A stretch of 64,000 nt of DNA, from NCBI RefSeq assembly GCF_020782875.1, contig NZ_JAJGBN010000001.1:868001-932000 (forward strand), written 5' to 3'. The translations under genes were made by a program, and so were the position numbers. This stretch comes from Allomuricauda sp. M10. GTDB taxonomy: Bacteria; Bacteroidota; Bacteroidia; Flavobacteriales; Flavobacteriaceae. Shown in pieces: positions 35,727-44,574 of this stretch. The notes under the pieces are model-generated. The model saw nothing but the letters and a program-made list of their open reading frames with translations, was not told the DNA's origin and did no database searches. Position 1 is the stretch's first letter. Every line of letters begins with the position of its first letter.

Positions 35727-36479
35727 ATGTTGGAATGGTACCATTATTTGCTCCTCGTTGCAGTCGGTTTTGCGGTTGGTTTTATCAACACAGTTGCAGG
35801 AGGTGGCTCGCTCCTTTCATTGCCAACCCTTATTTTTTTGGGACTCCCGGCCGCCGTAGCCAATGGTACCAATAGGGTGGCCATAGTGATCCAAACTGCC
35901 ATGGCCACAGCAGGATTCAAAAGCAAGGGCATCTCCACTTTTCCTTTTAATGTGTATTTGGGTATTGCCGCCTTTTTAGGTTCCTTGATCGGGGCATGGA
36001 TTGCAGTGGACATCAATGGGGAGACATTTAATCGGATTTTGGCCATGGTGATGGTGGCGGTGGTGCTCATCATCATTTTTAAGCCCAAAATGCGGTTGGA
36101 GGACATGCAGGAACGCCTCACTGGTAAATATCTGTGGATAAGCCTGATCGTTTTTTTTGGTTTTGGCATCTATGGAGGATTCATCAACGCCGGACTTGGC
36201 TTTCTGATGATGCTGTTCACACATTACATCAACCGGATGAATCTAGTACGGTCCAATGCCACCAAGGTAACGGTGGTATTTATCTATATGTTGGCAGCAT
36301 TGGCAGTATTTGCCTTTCATGATAAGGTCAATTGGAAAATCGGGTTAATTTTGGCCATAGGCAACGGATCGGGCGCTTGGGTGGCAAGTCGGTTTTCAGT
36401 GCAAAGAGGCGATGGGTTCATCAAGACTTTTCTGGTTGTCGCTGTGGTAATCATGGCCATAAAACTTTGGTTTTTTTAA
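35727..36479 (+). CDS. TauE/SafE family anion exporter
   Basis: A 250-residue membrane protein with about eight helices. The family motif VGFAVGFINTVAGGGSLLSLPTLIFLGLPAAVANGTNRVAI at the N terminus and the mirrored NAGLGFLMMLF ... NLVRSNATKVTVVFIYM in the second half are characteristic. Family members export sulfite, sulfoacetate or related organosulfur anions. Close to the DegT gene (25 bases). Confidence 0.9.
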   Translation: MLEWYHYLLLVAVGFAVGFINTVAGGGSLLSLPTLIFLGLPAAVANGTNRVAIVIQTAMATAGFKSKGISTFPFNVYLGIAAFLGSLIGAWIAVDINGETFNRILAMVMVAVVLIIIFKPKMRLEDMQERLTGKYLWISLIVFFGFGIYGGFINAGLGFLMMLFTHYINRMNLVRSNATKVTVVFIYMLAALAVFAFHDKVNWKIGLILAIGNGSGAWVASRFSVQRGDGFIKTFLVVAVVIMAIKLWFF

Positions 36480-36504
36480 GTCGAATTAAAATTGAATAAC
36501 AAGA

Positions 36505-37704
36505 ATGCCGGGATTTGAACTGTTTGGGGATAAGGAACGAAAAGAAGTGCAGGATGTATTGGATTCGGGAGTGCTCATGCGCTACGGATTTGATGGTATG
36601 CGAAATGGTCATTGGAAAGCCAAGGAATTGGAAGCGGCCCTTGCCAAACGCATGCAGACCCAACACGTACATTTGGTGAGCAGTGGAACCGCGGCCTTGA
36701 CCGTGGCCTTGGCCAGTGCAGGAGTTGGAGCAGGGGATGAGGTCATCATGCCCACCTTTACTTTTGTGGCCAGTTTCGAGTCCATTTTGGCATTGGGAGC
36801 CATTCCTGTCCTTGTTGATATTGATGACACCCTTACCCTGGATCCTTCGGCAGTTGTAAAGGCCATCGGCCCGAAAACCAAAGTGGTAATGCCCGTGCAT
36901 ATGTGCGGTTCCATGGCCAATTTACAGGCGTTGAAAGCCATTTGCGACAAACACAACTTATTGCTTTTGGAAGATGCTTGTCAGGCTATCGGGGGAACCT
37001 ACCAAGGCAAGCCGTTGGGAAGTTATGGCGACCTTGGCTGTTTTTCCTTCGATTATGTGAAAACGATTACTTGTGGGGAAGGTGGCGCCATCATTACCAA
37101 TAACGAAGCATATTACGAAAATGCCCATCAATATTCCGATCACGGTCATGACCACATTGGGAACGACCGCGGAGCGGAGCAGCATCCTTTTTTGGGATAC
37201 AATTTTAGGATCTCCGAATTGAATGCCGCTGTTGGTTTGGCGCAACTTTCCCGATTGGATGAATTTCTTTCTATCCAAAAAAGAAACTATACCCTTTTAA
37301 GGGAGGCGTTGTCCCAAATTCCAGAAGTGTCTTTTAGAAGAGTACCAGAAGGTGGAGAGGAAAACTATTCCTTTCTGAGTTTCTTCCTTCCTTCGGAAGA
37401 GCTAACACAAAAAGTCCATAAAGCTTTGGGAACAAATGGAGTGGATGGTTGTTTTTATTGGTATTCCAACAATTGGCATTATTATAAAAAATGGGAGCAT
37501 CTAACCCAATTGAAATCACTGGGGAATTTACCGCAAGAAGTTAAAAATGCACTTCCGGATTATTCAAAAGCAGATTTTTCGGCTTCTGATCATTGGATGG
37601 GCCGAACGATTTCTTGTCTTATCAAATTAAGTTGGTCCGAAAAGGAAATGGAGGAGCGAGCCTCGAAAATGGTTTCTGTTATCCAAGAGTCACTTTTCAA
37701 TTGA
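36505..37704 (+). CDS. DegT/DnrJ/EryC1 family aminotransferase
   Basis: A 399-residue PLP enzyme of the sugar aminotransferase family: SSGTAALTVALASAGVGAGDEVI, EDACQAIGGTYQGKPLGSYGD, CFSFDYVKTITCGEGG with the Schiff-base Lys, and HPFLGYNFRISELNAAVGLAQL. It transfers an amino group to a keto-sugar or related substrate; the amino-sugar pathway is not visible nearby. Probably co-transcribed with the TauE gene. Confidence 0.9.
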   Translation: MPGFELFGDKERKEVQDVLDSGVLMRYGFDGMRNGHWKAKELEAALAKRMQTQHVHLVSSGTAALTVALASAGVGAGDEVIMPTFTFVASFESILALGAIPVLVDIDDTLTLDPSAVVKAIGPKTKVVMPVHMCGSMANLQALKAICDKHNLLLLEDACQAIGGTYQGKPLGSYGDLGCFSFDYVKTITCGEGGAIITNNEAYYENAHQYSDHGHDHIGNDRGAEQHPFLGYNFRISELNAAVGLAQLSRLDEFLSIQKRNYTLLREALSQIPEVSFRRVPEGGEENYSFLSFFLPSEELTQKVHKALGTNGVDGCFYWYSNNWHYYKKWEHLTQLKSLGNLPQEVKNALPDYSKADFSASDHWMGRTISCLIKLSWSEKEMEERASKMVSVIQESLFN

Positions 37705-37729
37705 CAATAACCAATAAACAATTTTCAAT

Positions 37730-37868
37730 TGTCATGCTGAACGCAGTGAAGCATCCCAATGAATCCCTGTTTTTAATCAAACGGATTTACCTGTCATGCT
37801 GAACGCAGTGAAGCATCCCAATGGTTTCATTGCATTTTGCTGTCATGCTGAACGCAGCAAAGCATCTC
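37730..37868. repeat. three REP-like palindromic repeats
   Basis: Copies at 37730-37761, 37792-37823 and 37841-37868 share TGTCATGCTGAACGCAGTGA and then AGCATCCCAATG (the third diverges at its end). Each folds as ATGCT...AGCAT with the ACGCAGT loop. They fill the space between two convergent gene ends. A related hairpin is inside the repeat at 33975. Confidence 0.85.
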
Positions 37869-37869
37869 A

Positions 37870-39012
37870 TCAATAATTCACATACTCCACAATCTCCAGA
37901 CCATATCCCACCATCCCAACACGGCGGGTGTGGGCAGAATTGCTCAAAAGTCGGATTTTGGAAATATTGATGTCATGGAGAATTTGGGCACCAATGCCAA
38001 AATCCTTACTGTCCATATCAATTTTAGGGGCACTGGTCACCCCTTGAGCCTGCAGTTTTTTGAATTCGGACAATCGGTTCAGCAGGTTCATGGATTGGTT
38101 ACCTTGGTTGATAAAGATGATGGCACTGTTTTCTTCAGCATTCAAGACTTTGAACATGCGCTGAAGGGCTTCATCAGGGTTATTGGTCAAGGTTCCCAAC
38201 ATATCGTTGTTCACCAAGGTAGAATTGATGCGGGTCAACACGGGTTCACCGGTTTTCCAATTTCCTTTTAAAAGGGCAATATGCACTTGATCATTGGTGG
38301 TTTGTTGATAGGCCCTCAAACGAAATTCCCCAAAACGGGTTTTAATGGTAAAGGCTTCCTTAAGTTCAATGAGGCTATCATGTTCCATTCGATAGGCAAT
38401 CAAATCCTCAATGGAAACAATTTTCAGGTCAAATTTTTTGGCAACCTCCATCAATTGGGGCAATCGTGCCATGGTGCCATCTTCGTTCATGATCTCTACA
38501 ATGACCCCGGCGGGTTCCAAACCGGCCAATCGAGCAAAATCTATGGCAGCTTCGGTATGCCCAGTCCTTCTCAACACGCCACCTTCTTTCGCAATTAAAG
38601 GAAAAATGTGTCCAGGTCTACCCAAATCATGTGCTTTGGTAATAGGATCGGTCAATGCCAACACAGTCTTGGCCCTATCAGCAGCGGAAATACCCGTGGT
38701 AACACCATTACCCCTTAAATCCACAGAAACGGTAAAGGCCGTTTCCAATGGATCGGAATTGTGGGCAACCATTTTATGAAGACCGAGTTCCTTGCATCTT
38801 CCTTCCGTTAAAGGGGCACAGATAAGACCACGCCCATGGGTAGCCATAAAATTGATGGTCTCTGGGGTGATCAACTCAGCAGCGGCGAGAAAATCACCTT
38901 CATTTTCCCGATTTTCATCATCCACCACAATGATCACCTTGCCCTGACGGATGTCTGCTATGGCTTCTTCTATGGCATTCAGTTGAATTTTTTTGTCTTT
39001 GGTGGCCATCAT
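37870..39012 (-). CDS. ribBA: RibBA: DHBP synthase fused to a degenerate GTP cyclohydrolase II domain
   Basis: A 380-residue protein. The first 205 residues are 3,4-dihydroxy-2-butanone-4-phosphate synthase ([41 protein letters not shown]), making the four-carbon unit of riboflavin. The second half has the GTP cyclohydrolase II fold but none of the zinc cysteines: where CLTGDxFGSxRCDCG is expected it reads [15 protein letters not shown]. It is therefore probably not a GTP cyclohydrolase; a separate RibA should exist. ATG overlaps the lptF stop (ATGA). Confidence 0.9.
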   Translation of the reverse strand: MMATKDKKIQLNAIEEAIADIRQGKVIIVVDDENRENEGDFLAAAELITPETINFMATHGRGLICAPLTEGRCKELGLHKMVAHNSDPLETAFTVSVDLRGNGVTTGISAADRAKTVLALTDPITKAHDLGRPGHIFPLIAKEGGVLRRTGHTEAAIDFARLAGLEPAGVIVEIMNEDGTMARLPQLMEVAKKFDLKIVSIEDLIAYRMEHDSLIELKEAFTIKTRFGEFRLRAYQQTTNDQVHIALLKGNWKTGEPVLTRINSTLVNNDMLGTLTNNPDEALQRMFKVLNAEENSAIIFINQGNQSMNLLNRLSEFKKLQAQGVTSAPKIDMDSKDFGIGAQILHDINISKIRLLSNSAHTRRVGMVGYGLEIVEYVNY

Positions 39013-40511
39013 TCCTCTGAATCTTTTTTCTTTCTTTTAAAAATGGATTTTATTCCATCCAATATATTTCCGAACCCGAACAATCCTTTATCCGCAGTGG
39101 CCCTTTTGGTCAAAGAAACACCCAAGGGTAACATGATCAAAGTGGAAAGCCAGGCTCCCAGAGCTGGGTGAATATTGCCTTCCTTGGCATAATTACCGGC
39201 AAATACCCCAATAAAATAATAGGTCAAAAATAAGACAATGGCTATTACCATGGGCAAACCAAGTCCACCCTTACGGATTATGGCCCCTAATGGCGCCCCA
39301 ACGAAGAACAGAATGATACACGAAAGTGCCAGGGCATATTTTTGGTGCAGGGATAGGATGTGGCTGTTGTAGAACTTAAATCTGGTCTGTAGCTCGTCCT
39401 TTTTTGCGATTACAGTGCTGAGAATACCGGCAACATCGTTCTGCGCTTTTTTCATGACCTGCAATTGTTCCCACACCTCGAGGTTTTTCACCAAATCCTC
39501 AGTACTTTTTATGGAATCCTTATTGATTTTTTTTTCTTTTTCTGAAACGATTAGCTCTGGACCATTCTTTTGTTCCGTGCTGTCCGCCTTGGCAAGAATT
39601 GGGAAGGCACCCATTCGGTTTACGATATTTTTAGAAAAAGCTTCCACTTTTTCCAGGTTGTTTTCACGAAGCGAGTCGATATCCTTGATCAATCGGCTCA
39701 CATTCTTCATCTTATTGGTGGTGATGTTCTGATCTTCTTCCAGATCTTGGTCGTTGAGTTCAGATATATCGATATTGATGGTATAGGTTTCAAAATCCGA
39801 TTTGGCAAAAGGTTGCTTTCTGCGTTCTTTGGCATCTTTTGGGACCAATTCTTCGTAATAATTTCCATCCTTAAGAACGAGTTGGATAATGTCCGAAGTC
39901 TCGCTACTGATAAGTTCCCCGGATTTCGCCTTGATCACCGTGGTGTTGATGCCTTGGTTCGATTTTTTATGAATGATCACATTTTCCAAAAAACGATCCT
40001 GTTCCCCATGTTTTCGGTCCACTTTAATGTTCATCCCCTGTGCGGTGCCTTCAAAATCACTGAAAACCCCTTCGGTAATGGCGGCTGCGGGTTTTACCTT
40101 GGCAATGTTCCGCCTGAGGTTGAACATTTTTTGCTCCGATTTCGGTATGACATTATTGGCGAAGAAAAAGGTGACCACGCCCAAAAAGAGCACGAATACG
40201 ATCAAACTTCGCATACCTCGTTGCAATGAAATACCCGAAGCCTTCATGGCAGCAAACTCGTAGTTTTCTGCAAAGGTTCCAAAAGTCAGAATCGACGAAA
40301 GCAGTACCGTGAGGGGTAAAACCTTGTCGATCAGGGTGGGGATAAAATAAAAGATGAATTTGGCAATGATCACTATACCCAGACCTTTCCCGGCCAAATC
40401 ATCAATGAACAGCCATATTCCTTGAAAAATGAATATGACGATCAAGATGAAAAAGGAACTGAAGAAATTATAAAGGAACCTCCTTAATATATACTGGTCT
40501 AGTATTTTCAA
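39009..40511 (-). CDS. LptF/LptG family LPS-export permease
   Basis: A 500-residue YjgP/YjgQ-type protein: N-terminal helices (KILDQYILRRFLYNFFSSFF), the jellyroll periplasmic domain (about 110-330, with an extra charged insert of EKEKKINKDSIK type) and a second group of helices at the C terminus (IILFFVGAPLGAIIRKGGLG). It extracts LPS from the inner membrane with LptB. The start is TTG, since the in-frame TAG two codons upstream is the lolA stop. Overlaps ribBA by 4 bases. Confidence 0.9.
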   Translation of the reverse strand: MKILDQYILRRFLYNFFSSFFILIVIFIFQGIWLFIDDLAGKGLGIVIIAKFIFYFIPTLIDKVLPLTVLLSSILTFGTFAENYEFAAMKASGISLQRGMRSLIVFVLFLGVVTFFFANNVIPKSEQKMFNLRRNIAKVKPAAAITEGVFSDFEGTAQGMNIKVDRKHGEQDRFLENVIIHKKSNQGINTTVIKAKSGELISSETSDIIQLVLKDGNYYEELVPKDAKERRKQPFAKSDFETYTINIDISELNDQDLEEDQNITTNKMKNVSRLIKDIDSLRENNLEKVEAFSKNIVNRMGAFPILAKADSTEQKNGPELIVSEKEKKINKDSIKSTEDLVKNLEVWEQLQVMKKAQNDVAGILSTVIAKKDELQTRFKFYNSHILSLHQKYALALSCIILFFVGAPLGAIIRKGGLGLPMVIAIVLFLTYYFIGVFAGNYAKEGNIHPALGAWLSTLIMLPLGVSLTKRATADKGLFGFGNILDGIKSIFKRKKKDSEE

Positions 40512-40514
40512 TGC

Positions 40515-41162
40515 CTAGTTCGTTGTAATGTAATACCCTTTGTCCTCGTATTTTTTCTTGTTAAAGGTAAAAAGAGTGCTGGAAAGGGGTTGATTGGTTT
40601 TGAAAGAATTAACGGTAATGGTGGTCTTGGTGCCATTGTTACCGGTTTGGATCAATTTGTAGATGTGCTTGGTTTCCGTATCGATACCTAACAACACGGA
40701 TTTGATCTCCGAATTGGAATCGATAGGGGTGAGCTTCACATATTGAATTTTTCTTCCCCCAACATTTTGAAGGATATCCCATTTGTAATTATGACCCGTT
40801 TTGTAGAATGTCAACATTTTAGATGGGCTTACATTGTCCTCTTCCTCGTTAACATCCTCAATGGTTACTTCCTCGTTTTCGGGCACAATGGTATACACCT
40901 TTTTACCATCGAACAATTGTTCGGCTCCGAGGTAGTTCAATACATATTTTTCACCTTTTAAGGTCACATTGCCATTGGTTTCCTGCTTCAGGTTGGCCTC
41001 TGTGTTTTCCAATGAAGACTGAAATTCAATATAAATATTGTCATAGGACTTTACCTTGTTGTAGACATCATCCAAAAGGGCTTTTGCCTTAGCGGCATCC
41101 TGTCCGTAGGTTAAAAGTCCGACTGTGGATAAAGCGATAAAAAGAATATATTTTTTAATCAT
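40515..41162 (-). CDS. lolA: outer-membrane lipoprotein carrier LolA
   Basis: A 215-residue periplasmic chaperone (signal peptide 1-20, VGLLTYGQ) that carries lipoproteins to the outer membrane. The half-barrel strands include FQSSLENTEANLKQETNGNVTLKGEKYVLNYLGAEQLFDGKKVYT and EVTIEDVNEEED. The length fits the family. It sits 4 bases downstream of ftsK and 3 upstream of lptF, in one envelope operon. Confidence 0.88.
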   Translation of the reverse strand: MIKKYILFIALSTVGLLTYGQDAAKAKALLDDVYNKVKSYDNIYIEFQSSLENTEANLKQETNGNVTLKGEKYVLNYLGAEQLFDGKKVYTIVPENEEVTIEDVNEEEDNVSPSKMLTFYKTGHNYKWDILQNVGGRKIQYVKLTPIDSNSEIKSVLLGIDTETKHIYKLIQTGNNGTKTTITVNSFKTNQPLSSTLFTFNKKKYEDKGYYITTN

Positions 41163-41166
41163 GGTA

Positions 41167-43551
41167 TTATTTTGTTTCGTTTTCCAAATGTTGTTCCAAA
41201 GAATAAATATCGGGGATCAGTACCTGTCTGGCCTTGCTCCCTTCAAATGGGCCAACGATTCCGGCGGCTTCCAATTGATCAATGATCCTTCCGGCCCTGT
41301 TGTAACCCAATTTCAATTTACGTTGGATCAAGGAAGCAGAACCTTGTTGTGCCGTTACAATAACTTCGGCGGCTTCACGGAACATGCTATCCCTTTCCGA
41401 GATATCATAATCAATACTTGTGCCAGAATCCTCACCAATATATTCTGGAAGCAAATGGGCTTCTGGATAGGCTCTTTGAGAGCCAATATAGTCTACTATC
41501 TTGCCTACTTCGGGGGTATCCACAAAAGCACACTGCAAACGTGTCATATCATTGCCTTGCGTATAAAGCATATCTCCACGACCAATGAGTTGATCTGCAC
41601 CTTGTGCGTCCAAAATGGTACGGGAATCGATTTTTGAAGTAACCCTAAAAGCAATACGCGCCGGGAAGTTGGCTTTGATGATACCCGTGATCACATTCAC
41701 CGAAGGTCTTTGGGTGGCGATGATCAGGTGGATTCCAATCGCCCTAGCCAGCTGTGCCAACCTAGCAATAGGCGTTTCCACTTCCTTACCTGCGGTCATG
41801 ATCAGATCCGCAAACTCATCGATGACCAAAACGATATAAGGCAAAAATTTATGTCCGTCGTTAGGATTCAGTTTTCTGGCCTTGAACTTGGCATTGTATT
41901 CCTTTATGTTCCGCACCATGGCCACTTTTAATAGCTCATAGCGGTTATCCATTTCAATACAAAGGGAATTCAAGGTGTTGATTACCTTGGTAGTATCGGT
42001 GATGATGGCCTCGTCCGAATCCGGAAGTTTGGCCAAGAAATGGCGTTCAATTTTATTGTAAAGGGTCAGTTCCACCTTTTTGGGATCCACAAAGATGAAC
42101 TTCACCTCAGCAGGGTGTTTTTTATAAAGTAGGGAGGTGATGACCGCATTAAGCCCTACCGATTTACCTTGACCTGTTGCACCTGCCATGAGCAAGTGGG
42201 GCATTTTGGCCAGATCCACTACAAAAGTTTCGTTGCTGATGGTCTTCCCAAATGCTATTGGAAGCTCCATTTCCGCCTTTTGGAATTTGTTGGAGGCAAT
42301 TACGGAGCGCATGGAAACCACTGTGGCATTTTTGTTCGGCACCTCAATACCTACAGTCCCTTTGCCGGGAATAGGGGCAATGATCCTGATTCCCAATGCA
42401 GCCAATGATAAAGCAATATCGTCCTCTAGGTTTTTGATTTTGGAAATTCGAATACCTGCTTCAGGAACTATTTCATAAAGGGTCACTGTTGGACCGATCG
42501 TTGCCTTGATCTGGGCAATACCAATCTTATAATTTTTGAGGGTACTTACGATTCGGTTTTTGTTTTCCTCCAGTTCTTCCTGGTTAATCGTAATACCTCC
42601 GGAAGCCCCATGGGCATCCAAAAGGTCCAATTGAGGGAACTTGTAATTGCCCAATTCCAATTTTGGATTGAACTCCCCAAAATCCTTCACTAATCGGGCA
42701 GCTTTAACATCGCTTTCCTCTTCTTCCTTGGTTTCTTCCACCGTCAAGTCAATATCAGATTCTTCTTCCTCAGGTAGGTTTACATCCAATCCTGCCTCAT
42801 TAACAAGTGGGGGAATGTCCTTTTTATGGGTATAGGTGTCTATTTTTTCTTGGACCTTGTCGTCCATTTTGAGTTCAATGCTACTCTCATCATCATCTTC
42901 AGCTTCATTCACCGCAACAATTTGTTCATCGGTGTCATTGAAATCCGATTTGATCTTTGCTTTTTGCGAACGGAAGAAATTGGCAAATCCTTCCGGAGTA
43001 AAGTTGAACAATCGAACCAAAATGACCATCAATACAAAGACCAAAATGAGGAACACCCCAATTTTACCGGCGTAATCCTGAAGGAAATCATTCACTTCGT
43101 ACCCGATCAAGCCACCCAAAAGAGGAAGGTCAGCAGCAAAAAAGCCCAAGGCAACAGAAACCCAAATGATTCCGGTCAGCCCCCAAACCCATTTACCGAT
43201 GAGACCTTTTCCGTCCAAACCTAAAAAGAGATACAATCCGGTGATGGCCAGCAAAAAGGGAAAGGCAAACGATGCCAATCCGAAGCCTTTGTACATAAAA
43301 AAATGGCTAACAGCGGCACCAAACTTGTTTAAAAGGTTGCTTGCCTCAGCATTCCGATTGGCAAATTCCGTAAGCATGCTCTGATCTTCCTGCCATGTAA
43401 AATAATAGGACATGAAGGAGAAAAATAGTGCGATGCTGAGAACGATCAAAAGACTTCCGAAAATAATCTTGTTCTGCTTTGAAGGTTTAAGCGAAAACTT
43501 CTTTTTGGAGGTCGTAGGTTGAGATTTTGATTTTGTCCTTTTTTTTGCCAT
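41167..43551 (-). CDS. ftsK: DNA translocase FtsK
   Basis: A 794-residue translocase: four N-terminal membrane helices, an acidic linker (about 200-290), and the motor with Walker A GATGQGKS, Walker B VLVIDEFADLIM, and a C-terminal winged-helix gamma domain (SASLIQRKLKLGYNRAGRII). FtsK coordinates division and clears the chromosome terminus, driving XerCD recombination. First gene of the ftsK-lolA-lptF-ribBA operon. Confidence 0.96.
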   Translation of the reverse strand: MAKKRTKSKSQPTTSKKKFSLKPSKQNKIIFGSLLIVLSIALFFSFMSYYFTWQEDQSMLTEFANRNAEASNLLNKFGAAVSHFFMYKGFGLASFAFPFLLAITGLYLFLGLDGKGLIGKWVWGLTGIIWVSVALGFFAADLPLLGGLIGYEVNDFLQDYAGKIGVFLILVFVLMVILVRLFNFTPEGFANFFRSQKAKIKSDFNDTDEQIVAVNEAEDDDESSIELKMDDKVQEKIDTYTHKKDIPPLVNEAGLDVNLPEEEESDIDLTVEETKEEEESDVKAARLVKDFGEFNPKLELGNYKFPQLDLLDAHGASGGITINQEELEENKNRIVSTLKNYKIGIAQIKATIGPTVTLYEIVPEAGIRISKIKNLEDDIALSLAALGIRIIAPIPGKGTVGIEVPNKNATVVSMRSVIASNKFQKAEMELPIAFGKTISNETFVVDLAKMPHLLMAGATGQGKSVGLNAVITSLLYKKHPAEVKFIFVDPKKVELTLYNKIERHFLAKLPDSDEAIITDTTKVINTLNSLCIEMDNRYELLKVAMVRNIKEYNAKFKARKLNPNDGHKFLPYIVLVIDEFADLIMTAGKEVETPIARLAQLARAIGIHLIIATQRPSVNVITGIIKANFPARIAFRVTSKIDSRTILDAQGADQLIGRGDMLYTQGNDMTRLQCAFVDTPEVGKIVDYIGSQRAYPEAHLLPEYIGEDSGTSIDYDISERDSMFREAAEVIVTAQQGSASLIQRKLKLGYNRAGRIIDQLEAAGIVGPFEGSKARQVLIPDIYSLEQHLENETK

Positions 43552-43579
43552 TAATCGTGTTTAATGCGGGGCTAAGTTA

Positions 43580-43587
43580 CAAATTTA
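43580..43587 (-). promoter_or_regulatory. candidate -7 promoter box of the ftsK operon
   Basis: On the minus strand TAAATTTG fits TAnnTTTG, 28 bases upstream of the ftsK start. Confidence 0.45.
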
Positions 43588-43614
43588 CGAGGCTACAATT
43601 GTCCTTGGATGCCG

Positions 43615-43980
43615 TTACATGAATTTGGGTATGTAAATGATCAGTCCAATAATACTGGCAATAATGGACACTATCATTACGGCACCAGCGGAAATATCTT
43701 TAATGAACCCGATTTTGGGGTCGATGTCGGGTTGAATATAGTCACAAACCTTTTCTATGGCCGTGTTCAATCCTTCAATACCCATCACCATACCGATGGC
43801 GAACAATTGAAGGATCCATTCCGTTTTGGAAATTTCAAAATAGAACCCTGCTACCGTCATTACAAGAGCGATACCAAACTGAATCTGTATGCTACTTTCT
43901 GTGCGCAATAGAAGGAACATGCCCTTTAGGGCATATCCCACTCCGCGAATTCTATTGGTTATGAAAGATTCCTTAGGCAT
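43615..43980 (-). CDS. dgkA: diacylglycerol kinase (DgkA family)
   Basis: A 121-residue inner-membrane kinase with three helices. The motif MGIEGLNTAIEKVCDYI is the DgkA catalytic signature (E-x-x-N-T-A-I-E), and GAVMIVSIIASIIGLIIYIPKF is the last helix. It phosphorylates diacylglycerol (or undecaprenol in some bacteria). Its ATG overlaps the tpx end by 8 bases. Confidence 0.9.
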   Translation of the reverse strand: MPKESFITNRIRGVGYALKGMFLLLRTESSIQIQFGIALVMTVAGFYFEISKTEWILQLFAIGMVMGIEGLNTAIEKVCDYIQPDIDPKIGFIKDISAGAVMIVSIIASIIGLIIYIPKFM

Positions 43981-44479
43981 TTTTCAGTGCGTCCAACGCT
44001 GCCTCATAATTAGGCTCGTCGGCGGTTTCGGCCACTTGTTCCGTATAGACTACTTTTCCATTTCCATCCAAAACCACTACACTTCTGGATAAAAGACTTT
44101 TCAATGCACTGTCGGCAAATGTCAGACCATAATCCGCCCCAAACTTCCCTGTTTTGAAATCCGATAGCATAATCACATTTTCAATGCCTTCGGCACCACA
44201 AAATCTTTTTTGGGCAAAGGGCAAGTCCTTGGAAATGCAAAGCACCTTGGTGTTTTTCAATTCTGATGCATCCTTGTTAAAATGACGAACCGATTGTGCA
44301 CAAGTGCCCGTGTCGATGCTTGGGAAGATGTTCAAAACCAGTTTTTGTCCTTTGAAATCGGAAAGGGATGCTTCGGAAAGATCCAATTTTGTCAATGTAA
44401 AATCAGGTGCAATTGAGCCAACTTTAGGGAGTTCCCCAACTGTATTGACAGGGCTTCCGCCCAATGTGATTGATGCCAT
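43973..44479 (-). CDS. tpx: thiol peroxidase
   Basis: A 168-residue peroxiredoxin with catalytic Cys60 (SIDTGTCAQS) and resolving Cys94 (RFCGAEG), spacing as in E. coli Tpx (61 and 95). The start is MASITLGGSPV; a longer frame adds a 19-residue tail not found in the family. It reduces peroxides with thioredoxin. In operon with dgkA. Confidence 0.95.
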   Translation of the reverse strand: MASITLGGSPVNTVGELPKVGSIAPDFTLTKLDLSEASLSDFKGQKLVLNIFPSIDTGTCAQSVRHFNKDASELKNTKVLCISKDLPFAQKRFCGAEGIENVIMLSDFKTGKFGADYGLTFADSALKSLLSRSVVVLDGNGKVVYTEQVAETADEPNYEAALDALKNA

Positions 44480-44574
44480 GTTTGACGAGTTTTTATTTTG
44501 GTGTGAAGGTAAAAAGATTAATGCTGAAAGGCACACATCCTTCCAGTGATTTTAGAAAAAATTACAGAACTGCC

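Noticed and set aside
37730..37868. CRISPR array
   Set aside because: Only three palindromic repeats with unequal spacing (62 and 49 bases), variable 3' ends and no cas genes.
37870..38400. Frameshift as the reason for the missing GTP cyclohydrolase motif
   Set aside because: The frame is intact and the surrounding fold aligns through to the C terminus, so the residues are replaced rather than shifted.
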